Source of the DNA: Corbicula japonica
Lineage: Eukaryota; Mollusca; Bivalvia; Venerida; Cyrenidae
Direction: 5' to 3'
Length of the DNA stretch: 64,000 nucleotides
Assembly: GCA_038501625.1 (NCBI GenBank)
Contig: JAZAYU010000006.1
Span: forward strand, 12,774,638-12,838,637
Part shown: positions 1-12,920 of the stretch, piece by piece
Layout of the letters: each line of letters begins with the position of its first letter
How positions within the stretch are numbered: the first letter of the stretch is position 1
Program-made: the position numbers and the translations under genes
Notes under the pieces: generated by a model
Told to the model about the DNA's origin: nothing
Seen by the model: only the letters and a program-made list of their open reading frames with translations
Database searches by the model: none

Positions 1-170
1 AGCCCTACCAGAGCCCCCGCCGGTGAGCATCATGATATCAGAAGATGAGGAAGACAGTGACTTTGACAACAGCTATCACTCGCTAACAGACTCCAACAGT
101 GACAGTGAGGGAAGTATCAGCGGGGATGAGGGAGCGTACTTTGGAGGTTACGGTAGATGCTATTCTTGTG
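1..170 (+). CDS. Partial coding exon, acidic Ser/Asp-rich protein, unknown gene
   Basis: The segment is open in the frame starting at base 2 and encodes a proline patch (LPEPPPVS) followed by an acidic stretch (SEDEEDSDFDNSYHSL and DSNSDSEGS) and a Gly/Tyr/Cys-rich end (YFGGYGRCYSC). It ends at a perfect splice donor GTGAGT (171-176), leaving phase 1. Read through, the same frame gives Gly-Glu and a TAA at 176-178, so a terminal exon ending at 178 is the alternative. It is more GC-rich than the DNA after it and has coding-like codon use. No catalytic motif is visible and I do not recognise the family. Its exit phase does not fit the exon at 32782 directly, so it is probably a different gene. 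Confidence 0.6.
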
Positions 171-1521
171 GTGAGTAACAACTCGGCACTTACCTTTGTA
201 GAAATATGTCTGTTTACACAATACATGTGTCAATCACACAATGCTAGCACATCACCAATTTCATCATTTTAGATTTGTATTAAACATGTTCAAGCAAAAC
301 ATTGTTCAGCTGTATTCACCATGTTATTTTACCCATAATCATGGCCATTTTGTTCGCATGTTTGACGGTATGAAGCAATTAATGGTATAAATAACCCTAG
401 ATTCTCATTTTCCCACACATTAATACTTAAGAAGATTTGCGTAATCTCAAAAGTTGGAAAAGTTGTATAATAAGAATTGGGGCGATTAAAAATCATTTAC
501 AGATGGGTTGAGTAGTGTTTTCTGCATTTTGAAATACGGCATAAATTCAAATATAAATAAGAAATGAAAATGTTCATCCACCTTATTCTTCGATTAAACT
601 CTTACACAATACCTACACCTGATTCGCACAATACCTTTAAAATGGTGAGCTGTTGCGCTGGTATTATGAAAAAAATTTCTTTCCAACTGTAGTTTACCAC
701 AGAAATTTTTATAGGTATTAAGTATATTAATAGACTGCTTTTCATGTAATAGGTAATAATAGTAATGTTTTTACCAATGAAGATCTCCAATAATGATTAT
801 TCTAACCATTTACATTAATTATATACCAGTTACATAAACAAATCTAGAGGACTTAAGAATGAAAATTCTTTCATCTATGACCATACTGCCACATTTTTCA
901 AAAGCTGTTACAGAGGTACAGCTAGATAAGAGTAACAGCTGTTACTTTGACTTTCAGGTAGTAGAGGGCATTGGGCAAATGGTTGCCCCTTCAGATAGCA
1001 GGACATTAATGGTAGCAAGGTCAGAGTTTATCACAAGCTGCAAGATGAGAGGATAAATAAAGAAAGCAGGAACATGTTCATTGGACACATTTGGTTGCTG
1101 GAAGCTTTACATTTAATTCTTTGAATGTTGGAGTCAATATCAAGATTGATACAGGAAGATATATTCCACAGATTTGATTTTTCTGAAAGCTTTACATTTT
1201 ATTCTTTGAATGTTGGTGTCTATATCAAGAGTGATATAGAGAAGATAAATTCCACAGATGAAACTTTGTTATCAAATACAGTGTATACTCGAAGGGTAAC
1301 AGTGCATGATGTTAAGCCAAACAGTGATATCTGTTAGCATAAATAACTACAATGGATGGCATTCATAGGCAAATTTAAGAGTTTGTAATATTTTTGTAGA
1401 CCTTTCATTTACGTTTTTGTTATTAAAGCATGGCATCATTTATTCCACTGTGGCGAATTCTTGTAGCAATTCTGACTTAATTTTCCTTGTTTTGTAGATT
1501 TCAGATTTCTTTTGCAGTTTT
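171..1521. other. Intronic/intergenic DNA with a local tandem duplication
   Basis: No exon could be supported. Bases about 1102-1175 and 1190-1263 are a diverged tandem duplication: both contain CTTTGAATGTTGG, a TATCAAGA-TGATA core and ATTCCACAGAT. A CTTTCAG acceptor-like site near 950-957 precedes a short open stretch, but its phase does not match the donor at 171 and there is no supporting downstream donor. Confidence 0.5.
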
Positions 1522-3210
1522 TGTGTCGCCTGCGGTAGCAGGTAGACACATAGGGATCCTATAGTCCGTCGGCGTCGTCGTCGGCGTCGTCGTCCGGTAG
1601 TCCCCAAGCTTTAACATGAAACTTAATGTGGCCTATAACTTTGAAAGTACTTGTCCTATTCACTTCATACTTGGAATATATCATCAGCATGAACACAGCG
1701 ATCCGTGACAACAAGAACGATAACTCCGCTTTCACTATTTTATGAGTTATGCCCCTTTCAAATGCAACTTTAACATGAAACTCAATGTGACCTATTACTT
1801 TGAAAGTACTTGTCCTATTCACTTCATACTTATGAGTTATGAGTTATGCCCCTTTCAAATGCAACTTTAACATGAAACTTAATGTGACCTATTACTTAGT
1901 CCCCAAGCTTTAACATGAAACTTAATGTGGCCTATAACTTTAAAAGTACCTGTCCTATTCGCTTTATACTTGGAATATATCATCAGCATGAACACAGCGA
2001 TCCGTGACAACAAGAACGATAGCTCCTCTATCACTATTTTATGAGTTATGCCCCTTTCAAATGAAACTTTAACATGAAACTTAATGTTGCCTATAACTTT
2101 GAAAGTTCTTGTCCTATTCACTTCATACTTGGAATATATCATCAGCATGAACAAAGCAATCAGTGACAACAAAACAATAACTACTCTCACTATTTTATGA
2201 GTTATGCCCCTTTCAAATGTAATTTTAACATGAAACTTAATGTCGTCTATAACTTTGAAAGAACTTGTCCTATTCACTTCATACTTAAAATATATCATCA
2301 GCATAAACAACCCCATCTGTGCCAACAAGAATGATAACTCCAGTTCCAATATGTTTTGTGTTATGCCCCTTTCAAGTACCACTTTAACATGAAACTTAAT
2401 GTTGCCTATAACTGTGAAAGAACCTATCCTTTTCACTTAAACCATCTGTGACGACAAGAATGATAACTCCAGTTTCAATATTTTTTTAGTTATGCCCCTT
2501 TCCAATGCAACTTTAACCTGAAACTTAATGTTGCCTATAACTTTGAAAGTACTTGTCCTATTCACTTCATACTTGGAATATATCATCAGCATGAACAATG
2601 CCATCTGTGATGACAAGAATGATAACTCCAGTTTCAATATTTTTTTAGTTATGCCCCTTTCCAATGCAACTTTTACCTGAAACTTAATGTTGCCTATAAC
2701 TTTGAAAGTACTTGTCTTATTCACTTCATACTTGGAATATATCATCAGCATGAACAATGCCATCTATGACAACAAGAATGATAACTCCAGTTTCAATATT
2801 TTTTGAGTTATGCCCCTTTCCAATGCAACTTTAACCTGAAACAATATTGCCTATAACTTTGAAAGTACTTGTCCTATTCACTTCATACTTAGAATATATC
2901 ATCAGTATGAAGAATGCCATCTGTGACGACAAGAGTCGTGCACTACTTATTTTTGTGCAACACAGCTTTATCCGTAATCACAGTTCGGTGATTGCAGAAA
3001 GTCTGCATTTACAAACCAATTTTTGAATATGATAACTCAGGTTTCAGTTATTCCCCTTTAAATGCATTTTAGATTACACATGTGTTCAGTGATGTAGTAT
3101 TGAAATCAACTTAAATAAAAAATTTTTATTATATATGATTAAACATAGGCCCACGTTTCAACTATTTCCATGCAGGCGACACATGTGTTCCGCGGAACAC
3201 AACATTCTAG
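1522..3210. mobile_element. GTGTCGCCTGC-ended non-autonomous element with 159-bp tandem array
   Basis: The left end reads TGTGTCGCCTGCGGTAGCAG, followed by GACACATAGGGATCCTAT and a GTCGGCGTCGTCG run. The right end contains GCAGGCGACACATGTGTTCC and ends in AACACAACATTCTAG; GTCGCCTGC and GCAGGCGAC form the inverted ends. The same ends bound the copy at 37436-38580. The interior is about eight diverged copies of a roughly 159-bp unit (AACTTAATGTTGCCTATAAC, CTATTCACTTCATACTTGG, GATAACTCCAGTTTC). Because the unit is a multiple of three, the minus strand stays open across several copies; I treat those ORFs as by-products of the array. No transposase is visible. Confidence 0.8.
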
Positions 3211-3566
3211 TTTTCTCTTTTTTACAATGCTTTTTTAAAAACTGGTATCATAGGTGAAAAAGCTTCTAGTCAGTTAACAGATACATTTTTCAAAATAATT
3301 ATTTCATTATATACTTAGCAACTAGATTCCTTATACTTAGTGATACCCAAAGTATTATGAACAAAGGTGTGAAATTTAAATTTTCTTTAATTACAATCAT
3401 TTGTACATACTGTGAATAAAATTCATTTCAGCATACAATTGATAACCTGGGTAAAATAAACATTGTTACACAACCTGGCTATTCAGTTTTCACAAAACCA
3501 CGACAATAAACAGAATTGGGTAAGTCATGAGAACTCATTATTGTGTTATGAGCACTGTAAACCCTA

Positions 3567-3784
3567 TTAACTCTTTCCTCCGTAGATACACCTTTATTGC
3601 ATGTGCGAACAGTGTAGATCCAGATCAGCCAGCACATTAAGATCTGCACTGTTTGCTTTTTGATTTGTTAGGTTATTTCTAACCAAAATGCAACCAGTGC
3701 AGATCCTGAACAGTTGGCATGGATGTGCCGGATGATCTGGATCTACACTGGTCGCACATGCGTAAATATGGAGGAAATGGTTAA
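3567..3784. repeat. MITE-A copy 1
   Basis: Ends TTAACTCTTTCCTCC and GGAGGAAATGGTTAA; two internal hairpins built on GTGTAGATCCAGATCAGC and its complement. Family description is under the copy at 36194. Confidence 0.85.
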
Positions 3785-4203
3785 CATCAAGAGGACATTT
3801 CTAACTAGACCCTAATTTAAATATCTGTTTACCTATTTCGACCATGTATCATAATACTTCTTAATGCTCCAGGTATTTGCAAGTATTACTAGGGGTCTAG
3901 TAGGAAAAGTTGCCAAGTATCATATAATATAGATTGCATTTTTATTAAATAAAATTAAGTAATTAACACAGGAGTATATCATTTCTTTGTAATAAAATTA
4001 GTTGGCAGTTTGCAGTGATGTGGGGAGGCTGTGTATGCTGGATGTGGCCATTCCTGATATGCATATTTCATTTTTTTTCAATAAATGCTACATGTGTATA
4101 AGCTTTTATTTTGTAATGGTAGTTCATTAATGTATAACAGTATTATTACCCAAGTGCTTTGTTGATAGGCTTCAACCAGGTGTAACTTTATGTGATGCAT
4201 TAC

Positions 4204-4439
4204 TTAAACCCTTTACTCCATATATATGTTGTATAGCATGTGCCAACTGTAGATTCAGATCAGCAGACATCTTTGCCATCTGATCAGGATCTACACTGTT
4301 AGTTTCTTGGCCAGAAATAAGCAAATGAATCAAAAATGAAAATTGTGGATCCAGATCAGATGGCACAGATGTACCAGCTGATCTGGATCTACACTGTTTG
4401 TCTATGGATAACAGCCATATCTATGGAGTAAAGGTTTAA
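4204..4439. repeat. MITE-A copy 2
   Basis: Ends TTAAACCCTTTACTCCAT and ATGGAGTAAAGGTTTAA: the 'TACTCC/GGAGTA' end variant. Both hairpin arms are diverged. Confidence 0.8.
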
Positions 4440-4956
4440 ATATTTTAATGCAATATCGGATCTACCAGTATTAGTGATTACAGGTTGTATAATGATCTTG
4501 TTAAATATTCTCCACAAATGTTGGAATAATAAATAGATTGAAAAATAAAATGATGTGAAAAATTAGGTAGTTCTGACACAAAATATAGTGATCTCAAAGT
4601 TTGTCATTGACTCGTCAGCTAATGCAGTGAAAATGTGAGGATACAATGAAAATGATCAATGAATCAGTCTTTGACAATATGATTTTTCTGTGTGTCTTTG
4701 TTTTATGCTGGAAAGGCTCTGTTTGAAGACATGATTGTGCTTAAGTGCTAGTTGTATGTGAAATTGTTTTATTTGTTAAACTTGCCTTTAATTTGCATAC
4801 AGAAATGTTTAGATTTAAACAGTTTTGCATTGTTTATGCAACTTAATTAGAATAATATAATAAAAAATATTTAATATTTTTTGAAATCAAAATTTCTGCC
4901 TACCATTTCCATTGAGCAATGGTAGGTGTTTCAATCTGAAAGACTGTCATTCTTGA

Positions 4957-5195
4957 TTAACCATTTCCTCCACATATACACATTTATATGCATGTGCGAC
5001 CAGTGTAGATCCAGATTGGCCGGCACATCTGTGCGGTCTGATCAGGATCTGCACTAATCGCATTTTGGTCAGAAATAACAAACAAATCATAAAGTGAACA
5101 GTGCAGATCCTGATCTGATGCGTGGATGTGCCGGCTGTTCTGGATCTACACTGTTCCCCCATGCAATAAAGGTGTTTCTATGGAGGAAAGGGATA
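4957..5195. repeat. MITE-A copy 3
   Basis: Ends TTAACCATTTCCTCC and GGAGGAAAGGGATAA with both hairpins recognisable. Confidence 0.85.
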
Positions 5196-5240
5196 AATCT
5201 CTTATAGCGACATGAGCCTGTACCCTGTAGTAGTTGTTGG

Positions 5241-5461
5241 TCAACCTTTTACTCCATATATATGGGTTTAAACCCATGTGCAGACAGTGTAGATCCAGAT
5301 CAGCTGGCACATTTGTGTCATCTGATCAGGGTCTACAGTATTCAATTTCTGATTTATTAGGTTATTACTGACTGACCAATAAGAAAACAGTGTAGATTCT
5401 GATAAGATGCCACAGATGTGCCAGCTGATTTTGATCTACACTGTTCACCCATGTAACAAAG
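5241..5461. repeat. MITE-A copy 4, right end degraded
   Basis: Left end CAACCTTTTACTCCAT, both hairpins present; the right terminal repeat has decayed after GTTCACCCATG. It lies 45 bases from copy 3. Confidence 0.7.
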
Positions 5462-5697
5462 TTGGATACTTCATACAGACCCCACAATTAGATAGGGCTT
5501 TTTGAAATAATTGGAACATTAAACATAAAACTACCTCACCCATGTTTTATTATCATTTGCTGCCACTTTATTGCTCACCAGAAAAGCATAAGAGTTACTG
5601 TTAATGAATTCCTGTAAATTTGTGGCAAACACAATCATATTTATCATTTACAAGATTCTGATTACAATGTTGTTAGGTTTACATGACCACTTAGTCC

Positions 5698-5933
5698 TTA
5701 AATCCATAAATACCTTTTTTGTTGCATGTGTGAAAAGTGAAGATCCAGAGCAGCCAGAACATCATGCCGTCTGATCAGGATCTACACTGTTTGCTTTTTG
5801 ATTCATTAAGTTGTTTCTGACCAAGAAGCAAACAGTGTGGATCATGATCAGATGCCGTGGATGTGCCAGCTGATCTGGATCTACACTGTTAGCACATGTG
5901 ATAAAATGAGTACAGATGAAGTTTAAGGGTTAA
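5698..5933. repeat. MITE-A copy 5
   Basis: Ends CTTAAATCCATAAAT and TTTAAGGGTTAA; hairpins share CTGATCAGGATCTACACTG and its complement. Terminal repeats are diverged. Confidence 0.7.
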
Positions 5934-5990
5934 GCAGTGGTTGTCCAACGTCATTAAGTTGATATTAATATTGACAATATAAACTGTTAT

Positions 5991-6179
5991 TTAACCCTTT
6001 CCTTGATAAATACGCATTTTTACGCATGTCCTACCAGTGTAGATCCAGATCAGCAATAATCTAATGAATCAAAAAGTGAACAGTTTAGATCCTGATCAGA
6101 CGTCACGGATGTTCCGGCTGATCTGGATCTAAACGGTTCGCCCTAGCAATAAAGGTGTATCTATACAGGAAAGGGTTAA
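5991..6179. repeat. MITE-A copy 6, first hairpin partly deleted
   Basis: Perfect ends TTAACCCTTTCCT and AGGAAAGGGTTAA. The left hairpin has lost its return arm, so the copy is about 190 bp instead of about 240. Confidence 0.8.
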
Positions 6180-6317
6180 CTGAGATTTGATTTATTGCCA
6201 TTTGTTGATTCTACTTACAGCTGGCAGAAAGTAATAAAGCTGAACAACCCCAATCCAGGTTCAAAGTTAATCATTTGCCTATATTGTTACCTAAAATCTC
6301 AAGCCTGTATAAAGTTC

Positions 6318-6532
6318 TAAACCCTTTACTCCATATATACGCCTTTATGACATGGGTAGACTGTAGATCCAGGTTAGCTGGCACATCTGTGCTATCTGAT
6401 CAGGATCTGCACTGTTTGCTTTTTGATTGATTGGATTATTTCTAACCAAAAAGTGAACTAATGTGCTGGCTGATCTGTATCTACACTGTTCCCACATGCA
6501 ATAAAATGCATAATTATGGAGGAAAGAGTTAA
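6318..6532. repeat. MITE-A copy 7
   Basis: Ends TAAACCCTTTACTCCAT and ATGGAGGAAAGAGTTAA. The second hairpin has a small internal deletion. Confidence 0.8.
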
Positions 6533-6988
6533 TTAACCTGTGGCTTCATGAATACAGCCTTTGTCCAGGTTTGACCAGTGTTCACTATTTGCTAGTAGAT
6601 TCATTAGGTAATTTCAACAAGTTAAATCTGCAAGAATTTGTTGTTCTACATTTTTACCTACATGGGCATTACATTCCTATTTGGAACATTAAGAAAATTG
6701 GTTCAAGTTTCAGCATAAATAAGACTTCATGAAATAATCTGATAAACACTCAATTTTTAATGCCATTTCATGTGATTTTTCAGTTGAAATCTCCAAATTA
6801 TGGATTAAAAGCTTAAAAACGGCATAAAAATAAACAGAAACTTGTTTTTAATGGTAAAAAATAAAAGTATACTAGTACTAGTATTTAACTTGTGAATTTT
6901 CGAATTATGTATTTAATGTGCGGTTATGCCAATTCTGAAAATATAAGTTCCAGAGCTCACTTGGCGAAACATTTCTATCTTCCATATT

Positions 6989-7231
6989 TTAACCCTATCC
7001 CTCATATTATATGCATTTTTATGCATGTTCGACCAGTGTTGATTCAGATCAGCCAGCACATCCACACCGTCTGAACAGGATCTGCACTGGTCCTGTTTTG
7101 GCAAGAAAAAACCTAATGAATAAAAAAGGGAACAGTGCAGATCCTGATAAGACGTCATGGATGTGCCGGCTGATCTGGATCTACACTGTTCGCCCATGCA
7201 AAAAAGGTGTGTCTATGGAGGAAAAGGTTAA
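6989..7231. repeat. MITE-A copy 8
   Basis: Ends TTAACCCTATCCCTCAT and ATGGAGGAAAAGGTTAA; both hairpins are full length. Short ORFs on both strands here are products of the palindrome. Confidence 0.85.
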
Positions 7232-7739
7232 AACAAATGTTTTCTATTTAAAGACAGAATACAAATACTGTAAATTAGGAAATTATCTTCTAATCCAAAT
7301 TATCTATCCACAAATTAAAAACATGGTGCAAGTCATAGAAATGTATATGTATTGATATTTGAAGAAATAAATCACCCCAAATTTAAGAACTCATTTTAGT
7401 GGTGATTTACCAAAATACACAAAATAAATGCCTATTAATAGAAATGAATTCATGGTAAACTATATTTTTAAGGAATTCCCCAATTTTGGGATATTATTTA
7501 ATTGCAAAATCCATTTGAAAAAACTAAATTTTGGCTATTATAATGTTGAATTACCTAATTATGAACTATTATAAAATTTCATGTGTAACACAATTTGTGA
7601 GACATAGTATTGAAATTTAAGTATGTTAAATGGTTCAGTTTATTAAAAAATAAAATCTTAACAGCTTTATTTGATGTTATCTGATGTTAAGCTTTTAAAC
7701 ATTACACATGTATTTAGTCTTGTGTGACCTTTTTTTTTC

Positions 7740-8580
7740 TTTATTTACTTGCTCTTTTACAAGCTTGTTTGAGCCCTGAAATTTGGTGCACGAATAAACA
7801 CGCTGTATGCAAAAAAAACCCCTTAAAATCGCGATTTTCTGAAAGAGAGAACATTTTGTTCAAAGCTCCGATATCACTCAAACTTGAAGGATTTATGGTC
7901 AGTGGAATTCGTGCACCAAATTTCAGGGCTCCAAAGTGATGGGAAACAATGCCATTTTGTCCAAGTGCAGACATTGCCATCGTAGTAAACTTTTTGCTCA
8001 ATGCTCCGATTCATGGTCAGGGGCCAGTAAAATTTGTGCACCAAATATCAGGGCTCTAAGGTGTCGGGAACCAACAGGCTATAAGCGAAAAGAACAGACA
8101 GTTTATGGCGCTTAAAATTCATGCACCAATTTTCAGGCCGCAGAAGCTGCTGGAACCTAGAATGGATCTCGATGTCAATAATCTTTAAGCAAAAAAAGCC
8201 TTTTTGAGGGGGCTAAGTTTTGATAGGCACTATGTAGTAACCTTCAAGCTGAGTATAATATCTCTCAAAAACAAGGGATCATTTCCAGGGACCTTCAGAA
8301 TTTATGCAGCTCATTTCAAGCCTCAGAAATGGCTGGAACTTGGCATTTATTTCGGTCAATATGCTCATTGAAAAAAAAAATCATTAAGTCCAGATATATG
8401 TTGTTTGATGAATGATTTGATAATTCTCAAACTAACAGGGCTCATGGCCAGGGACCAAATTTCAGGCCACAGAAGCGGCTGAAACCCAAAACATGTCGGT
8501 CAATTTTTGCTGAATTATCTCTAAAAAGGTTCTTGCTAGTGCTCTTCAAATTCATGCACCAATTTCAAAAAAAGTAACTG
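7740..8580. repeat. Diverged repeat region with GCACCAAATTTCAGGGC motif
   Basis: CACCAAATTTCAGGGCTC-type blocks recur at about 7912, 8038, 8112 and 8455. A block at about 7770-7795 (GCCCTGAAATTTGGTGCACG) is the inverse of 7908-7932, giving a 25-bp stem over a 110-base loop. No coding gene is supported; the overlapping ORFs on both strands mirror the inverted repeat. Confidence 0.5.
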
Positions 8581-9910
8581 TGTCCTTGACCTTTAACCGT
8601 TTGACCTCAACAACAAAAGGATTGTCTACTCTCCAAGACAGATCCCCTAAGAAGCTGGTGAATGTAGGCCAAACTGTTCTTCAGTTATTGATTGGAAAAC
8701 AAAACCATTTACAAAAAGACATACAGACAGCCAACCTATGCTGCAACATAATACATGTACAACTGAATTTTAAATGGAAATATACAATGAATTAAATAGT
8801 ACTTATACAAATTTACACATTTTATTTAACAAATGCTATCATTCAATAACAAATAAAAATAAAACAAACTGGCATAGCAGTAACAAGAGGATCGAATGGC
8901 CCTATATCACTCATCTGACTCTAAAAAGAAAGAACAAAATGCAAAGAAATGGCAAACAGACTGCCGACTTTGAAACATTAAATTACTAACCTTAAAGCAT
9001 TACATTAAGAAAGGTTTGAAGACAATATGGACTAATTTAAAAACTATCAGAGATAATCCAAATACTATTCCATTAGGATGATGGCACAGACTTTTCACTT
9101 GCATATTATGTATATAGGTATAGCATTGTAAATGCCACAAGCAATTTATTACAAAAGCAAAAGTGCAAACAAAATTATGGCACAAATTCAGCAATGGGGC
9201 AGAAGGGCTTTAAAAATCTGAACTTTAAGATTGTATAAAGTTGTTTAACAATCTGATTGAGGAAGGTTAATATTTGGACTAAAATGAACACTAACTGAAC
9301 CCCTCTGGCAGGGCCCCTGTGAAAACCAAGAACATTATTTGGATTATTTTAGTAAAGATCATCAATACAAATATTCTTAGCAATTTTTAAGTTTTCCCTT
9401 ATGGACATAAATGAAACTGGGCCCCCCACCCATCTACCTAGTGGTCACATTTTTTCTTCTAAGAAATGTTCCTTTGAAATATTTTTGAATGCAGTTTTTG
9501 AGGAGATTTTTAATGAGTTGACTTGTAAGTCCCATGGCTGGGAAATGGTTGAGCCCAAGGTCATCATCTGAACAACTTTTGAAGAGATCAATGGCCAAAT
9601 TTGGTTAAAATATATCCAGAGATTTTTTAGAAGAAAGAAGATATTAAAAGCTTTTGCTTGTAAGCTCTGTGGCTAAGGAACAGTTGACCCCCGGATCTTA
9701 ACTTGAACAACTTCAAAAGACATCAATACATGTACCAAGATGCTTCAACCAAATTAGGTTTAAATCTATCTAGAAGTTTTTGAAAAGAATTTTCTAGATT
9801 TTGCCATGTAGCTGAAGAATAGCTGGACCCAGGGTCATAATTTGAACAACTTTAGAAAAGGTTAAAGCCAGGATTTTAACATCTATTCTGTGGTTTCAGA
9901 GGAGATGTTG
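8581..9910. other. Unassigned DNA
   Basis: No exon with matching splice sites and no recognised mobile element. Weakly repetitive phrases (TTTGAACAACTT, GGTCATAATTTGAACAAC) at about 9560, 9705 and 9835 look like an old diverged tandem repeat. Confidence 0.4.
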
Positions 9911-10152
9911 TTCAACCCTTTCCTGTATATATACACCTTTATTGCTAGGGCGAACAGTTTAGATCCAGATAAGCCTTCACATCTGTGCCGTCTGATCAGG
10001 ATCTAAACTGTTTGCTTTTTGATTCATAAGGTTATTTCTGACCAAATGAGACCAGTGCAGATCCAGATCAGAGGGCATGGATGTGCTGGCTAATCTGGGT
10101 CTACACTGGTCACACATGCGTAAAAATGCGTATATATCAAGGAAAGGGTTAA
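9911..10152. repeat. MITE-A copy 9
   Basis: Ends CAACCCTTTCCTGTATATA and TATATCAAGGAAAGGGTTAA. First hairpin is the GAACAGTTTAG type and second the GACCAGTGCAG type. Confidence 0.85.
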
Positions 10153-10857
10153 CACAAACTGTTGACAGATGCCAGACAAACAACAGACGGACACTGGACA
10201 AAGACCAGTCACAACAGTTCACCTCTGAGTCAGGTGAGCTAATAATTGCACAAGCTGGATTTATAAAAAAAAATGTATGGAAATGTACAAACATTGCAAG
10301 TTTTCACATAAAATGTACATCACAAGATATAAGCTTCAGTCAATTACATAAAACACCATGCCACCAAATGAAAGTCTTCACAAACATCAAAGAAAATGTT
10401 GCCATGAAAACTAGATTTCCACCAGTTCTTCCAGCTGCTGTCCACATGTTTAAACAACTGCCTTCATTTTGGTGAAATTATCATAATTTTAGGCATTCTT
10501 TATTTTCTGAAATATAAAAAGACAAAATTACAAAAAGAAATTCTAGAATATCGACACATTATTTCTTGCATTTCATCACAATATTAAGAGTTTAAAAGTG
10601 AACAGTTGCAATGATAACTGTTAATTCTTTTGCACTCTCATAAGGGAAAAATACACATACCCAAAGATTTAGGAATTTATCAATATTTTAAATGAAATGG
10701 GATCAGATCAAATAATTAAAAATTGAATTTTGTTTCAATGGAGTAATATTTGAATTTTAATGCTTAAAACAGTATAATATTAGAATTTTAATGCCCTATT
10801 GTGAGTATCTCAAATAAACATATATCATATAAATCTTTTTAAAAAAAAGGCACTGCA

Positions 10858-11000
10858 GGGCTGAAGGTTATAAAGCTGAGATTGGAAACCAGTCTCAAAT
10901 CTCAAGCATCTGATTGGCTGAAATGGCGACTGGCCATTTCAGCCAATCAGATGCTTGAGATTTGAGACTGGTTTCCATGCTCAGTTTTATAACCTTGGGC
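10858..11000. repeat. MITE-B copy 1
   Basis: Near-perfect palindrome: GGGCTGAAGGTTATAAAGC to TTATAACCTTGGGC, with centre ATTGGCTGAAATGGCGACTG. Family description is under the copy at 20191. Confidence 0.85.
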
Positions 11001-11055
11001 ACTGGAAATTTTTCACCAAATATTTGGAAGAAAAATACCGTTTTTTTTTAAATTG

Positions 11056-11248
11056 AAAATGTACTTAAAGAAATTAGAAACGCAACTTCTTTAAACACAA
11101 AATATATTTCGTGATTAAAGAAGTTGCGTTTTTAACTTCTTTTACTATATAATATGTACTTGAAGAAATTGGAAACGCAACTTCTTAAAAATGAAATGTA
11201 TTTCTTGTTTTAAGAAGTTGTGTTTCTAATTTCTTTAAGTATATATTT
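11056..11248. repeat. Double foldback element (GAAACGCAACTTCTT)
   Basis: The block AGAAACGCAACTTCTTTAA and its complement alternate four times (about 11068, 11113, 11170, 11212), making two adjacent hairpins. The outer ends ACTTAAAGAAATTAGAAAC and GTTTCTAATTTCTTTAAGT are also complementary, so the whole unit can fold as one long stem or as two hairpins. No coding capacity. Confidence 0.75.
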
Positions 11249-12910
11249 TAATACCAGTATAAAATCATAAAAAATCCACTGTTGTTGCAAATCAACCATC
11301 ACTTTATCAGGATTTCAACAATGTTAAAGTGAACAGTGTTTGCAGATATACGCCTTTCCAATAAACAGTTTAGCAGTCCTGTACGAGTTACTTCCCGTGA
11401 CTGGAAATCGATCCAAAACGAGGCTCTGCGCGAAAGTTGAACAATCGGACTATGGTGTAAGCACATAATAGCTAACATTATCCACTATATTGCAGGTCTG
11501 CTTTCGTCGCTGGTGGTGAAAAAATAAGCTGCTGGTCTGTTATTCTAGGCAGACTTTTTTTTATTTTCACTATTTGTTAGATATTTAGATTTTTAATGTT
11601 TTAAAAAAATGTACCATTCTTGTAAATAGTAGGCAGTGTGAAAGGCAATTTGGACAAACGTAAGCATACATTTTACGAATTTCTATACAACATTTTCATC
11701 TTAATGTCTTTTCTGCTGAAAATTATATTTTACTGATGTGAAAGATGCAAACCTAAGACTGGTAATGCGCTATAATACGGAAATCGTGATATGTCAACAT
11801 CTCGTTACATGATCTGTATACATATAAAATAACAATCTAAATTTATTGATACTTATGCATTTGAACAAAAGAATTGTCCTAATAAGTTATTGCGTTTATG
11901 GCATCAACGAAATAAATTATTTGAATTTTTTTAAAGTGTTACGTATACTTCACAACCAAAAATGATTGATTCTGTCTTGAAATAAAAAAGGATCGCTAAT
12001 CTGATGGTTTGTTGTAGAAGTATCATTCGTAGAATAAAATACAAGGATTCAGATGCCGGCTTCCAATAAAGATGGGAATATTTATATTACAGTATGGTTG
12101 CATAATTAATTTAGATTACTTAGGTTTGACAGTTTGTAATTTTGGCGTTAAAGCCCAAACGCCTAATTAAACATATATGAAATGTTTTGCCAAGATATGT
12201 TTCTTATTGACGGCTTTTGATTCTAACATGTTGTAATGTGGATTGAGAATCTATATAATTGCTAATTCAAATACATTTGCTGACACATCCAGTAATTAAA
12301 GGACTCCGATATAGTTAATAATTGGGAGGTGTATATGCCTAGCAAATAGTAATTACACGATCTCTATTGGTCAATGATATCTGCCCTTTAAAGTAATTGA
12401 CAGGTGATCCCTTGTGCGCGACAATTTGACATTTTTATGGCATGCCACCTTCAAAATCAATCGCCGCTGACATATTCATAACATGATGTCAGTAGTTGAT
12501 TAGACACGCTAATCCGGAAACGAGACTCAATTGAGCCGTGGAGAGAACACTGGCTGTTAGTTAGGGCTGGGTTAGAATCTAATATTCTAACCAAGGTTAA
12601 AGTCATTTAGTGTTTAACGCAAGGAATAATGACTTGAAACTTTAAGTAAAAAAACTTGGTTGTTTTGTAATTTATTATCGAAGATATCATGACGCTGATG
12701 TATTCTTACTAATTCAACGAGAAAATATATATTTTTCAAAACAGATTTTAATGATAAAAAAGAATGTTGTAGGTACATATTCCCCATTAGGTTAATACAG
12801 CGAGCAATCATTATTCCCGTAGAGCAGTCACTTGACTGGACAGGAGAGGTAACCAAAAAATTCATCGAATTATTGGAAAGGCGTATACCTTGACAAGTCT
12901 TCTGCTTATA
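11249..12910. other. Unassigned AT-rich DNA downstream of SELENOL
   Basis: No exon or known element recognised. It lies beyond the 3' end of the minus-strand SELENOL gene, and part of it could be 3' UTR if the transcript is long. I checked the minus strand of 12.8-12.9 kb for a SECIS core and found none that pairs convincingly. Confidence 0.4.
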
Positions 12911-12920
12911 AACTGGGACC

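Noticed and set aside
859..1337. Two short plus-strand ORFs, one after a CTTTCAG acceptor-like site
   Set aside because: The phase does not fit the donor at 171, there is no matching downstream donor, and the second ORF is part of a local tandem duplication.
1559..2763. Three minus-strand ORFs with repeating YEVNRTSTFKVIG-type peptides
   Set aside because: They lie wholly inside the tandem array of a non-autonomous element, have no splice context or known domain, and follow from a stop-poor unit whose length is divisible by three.
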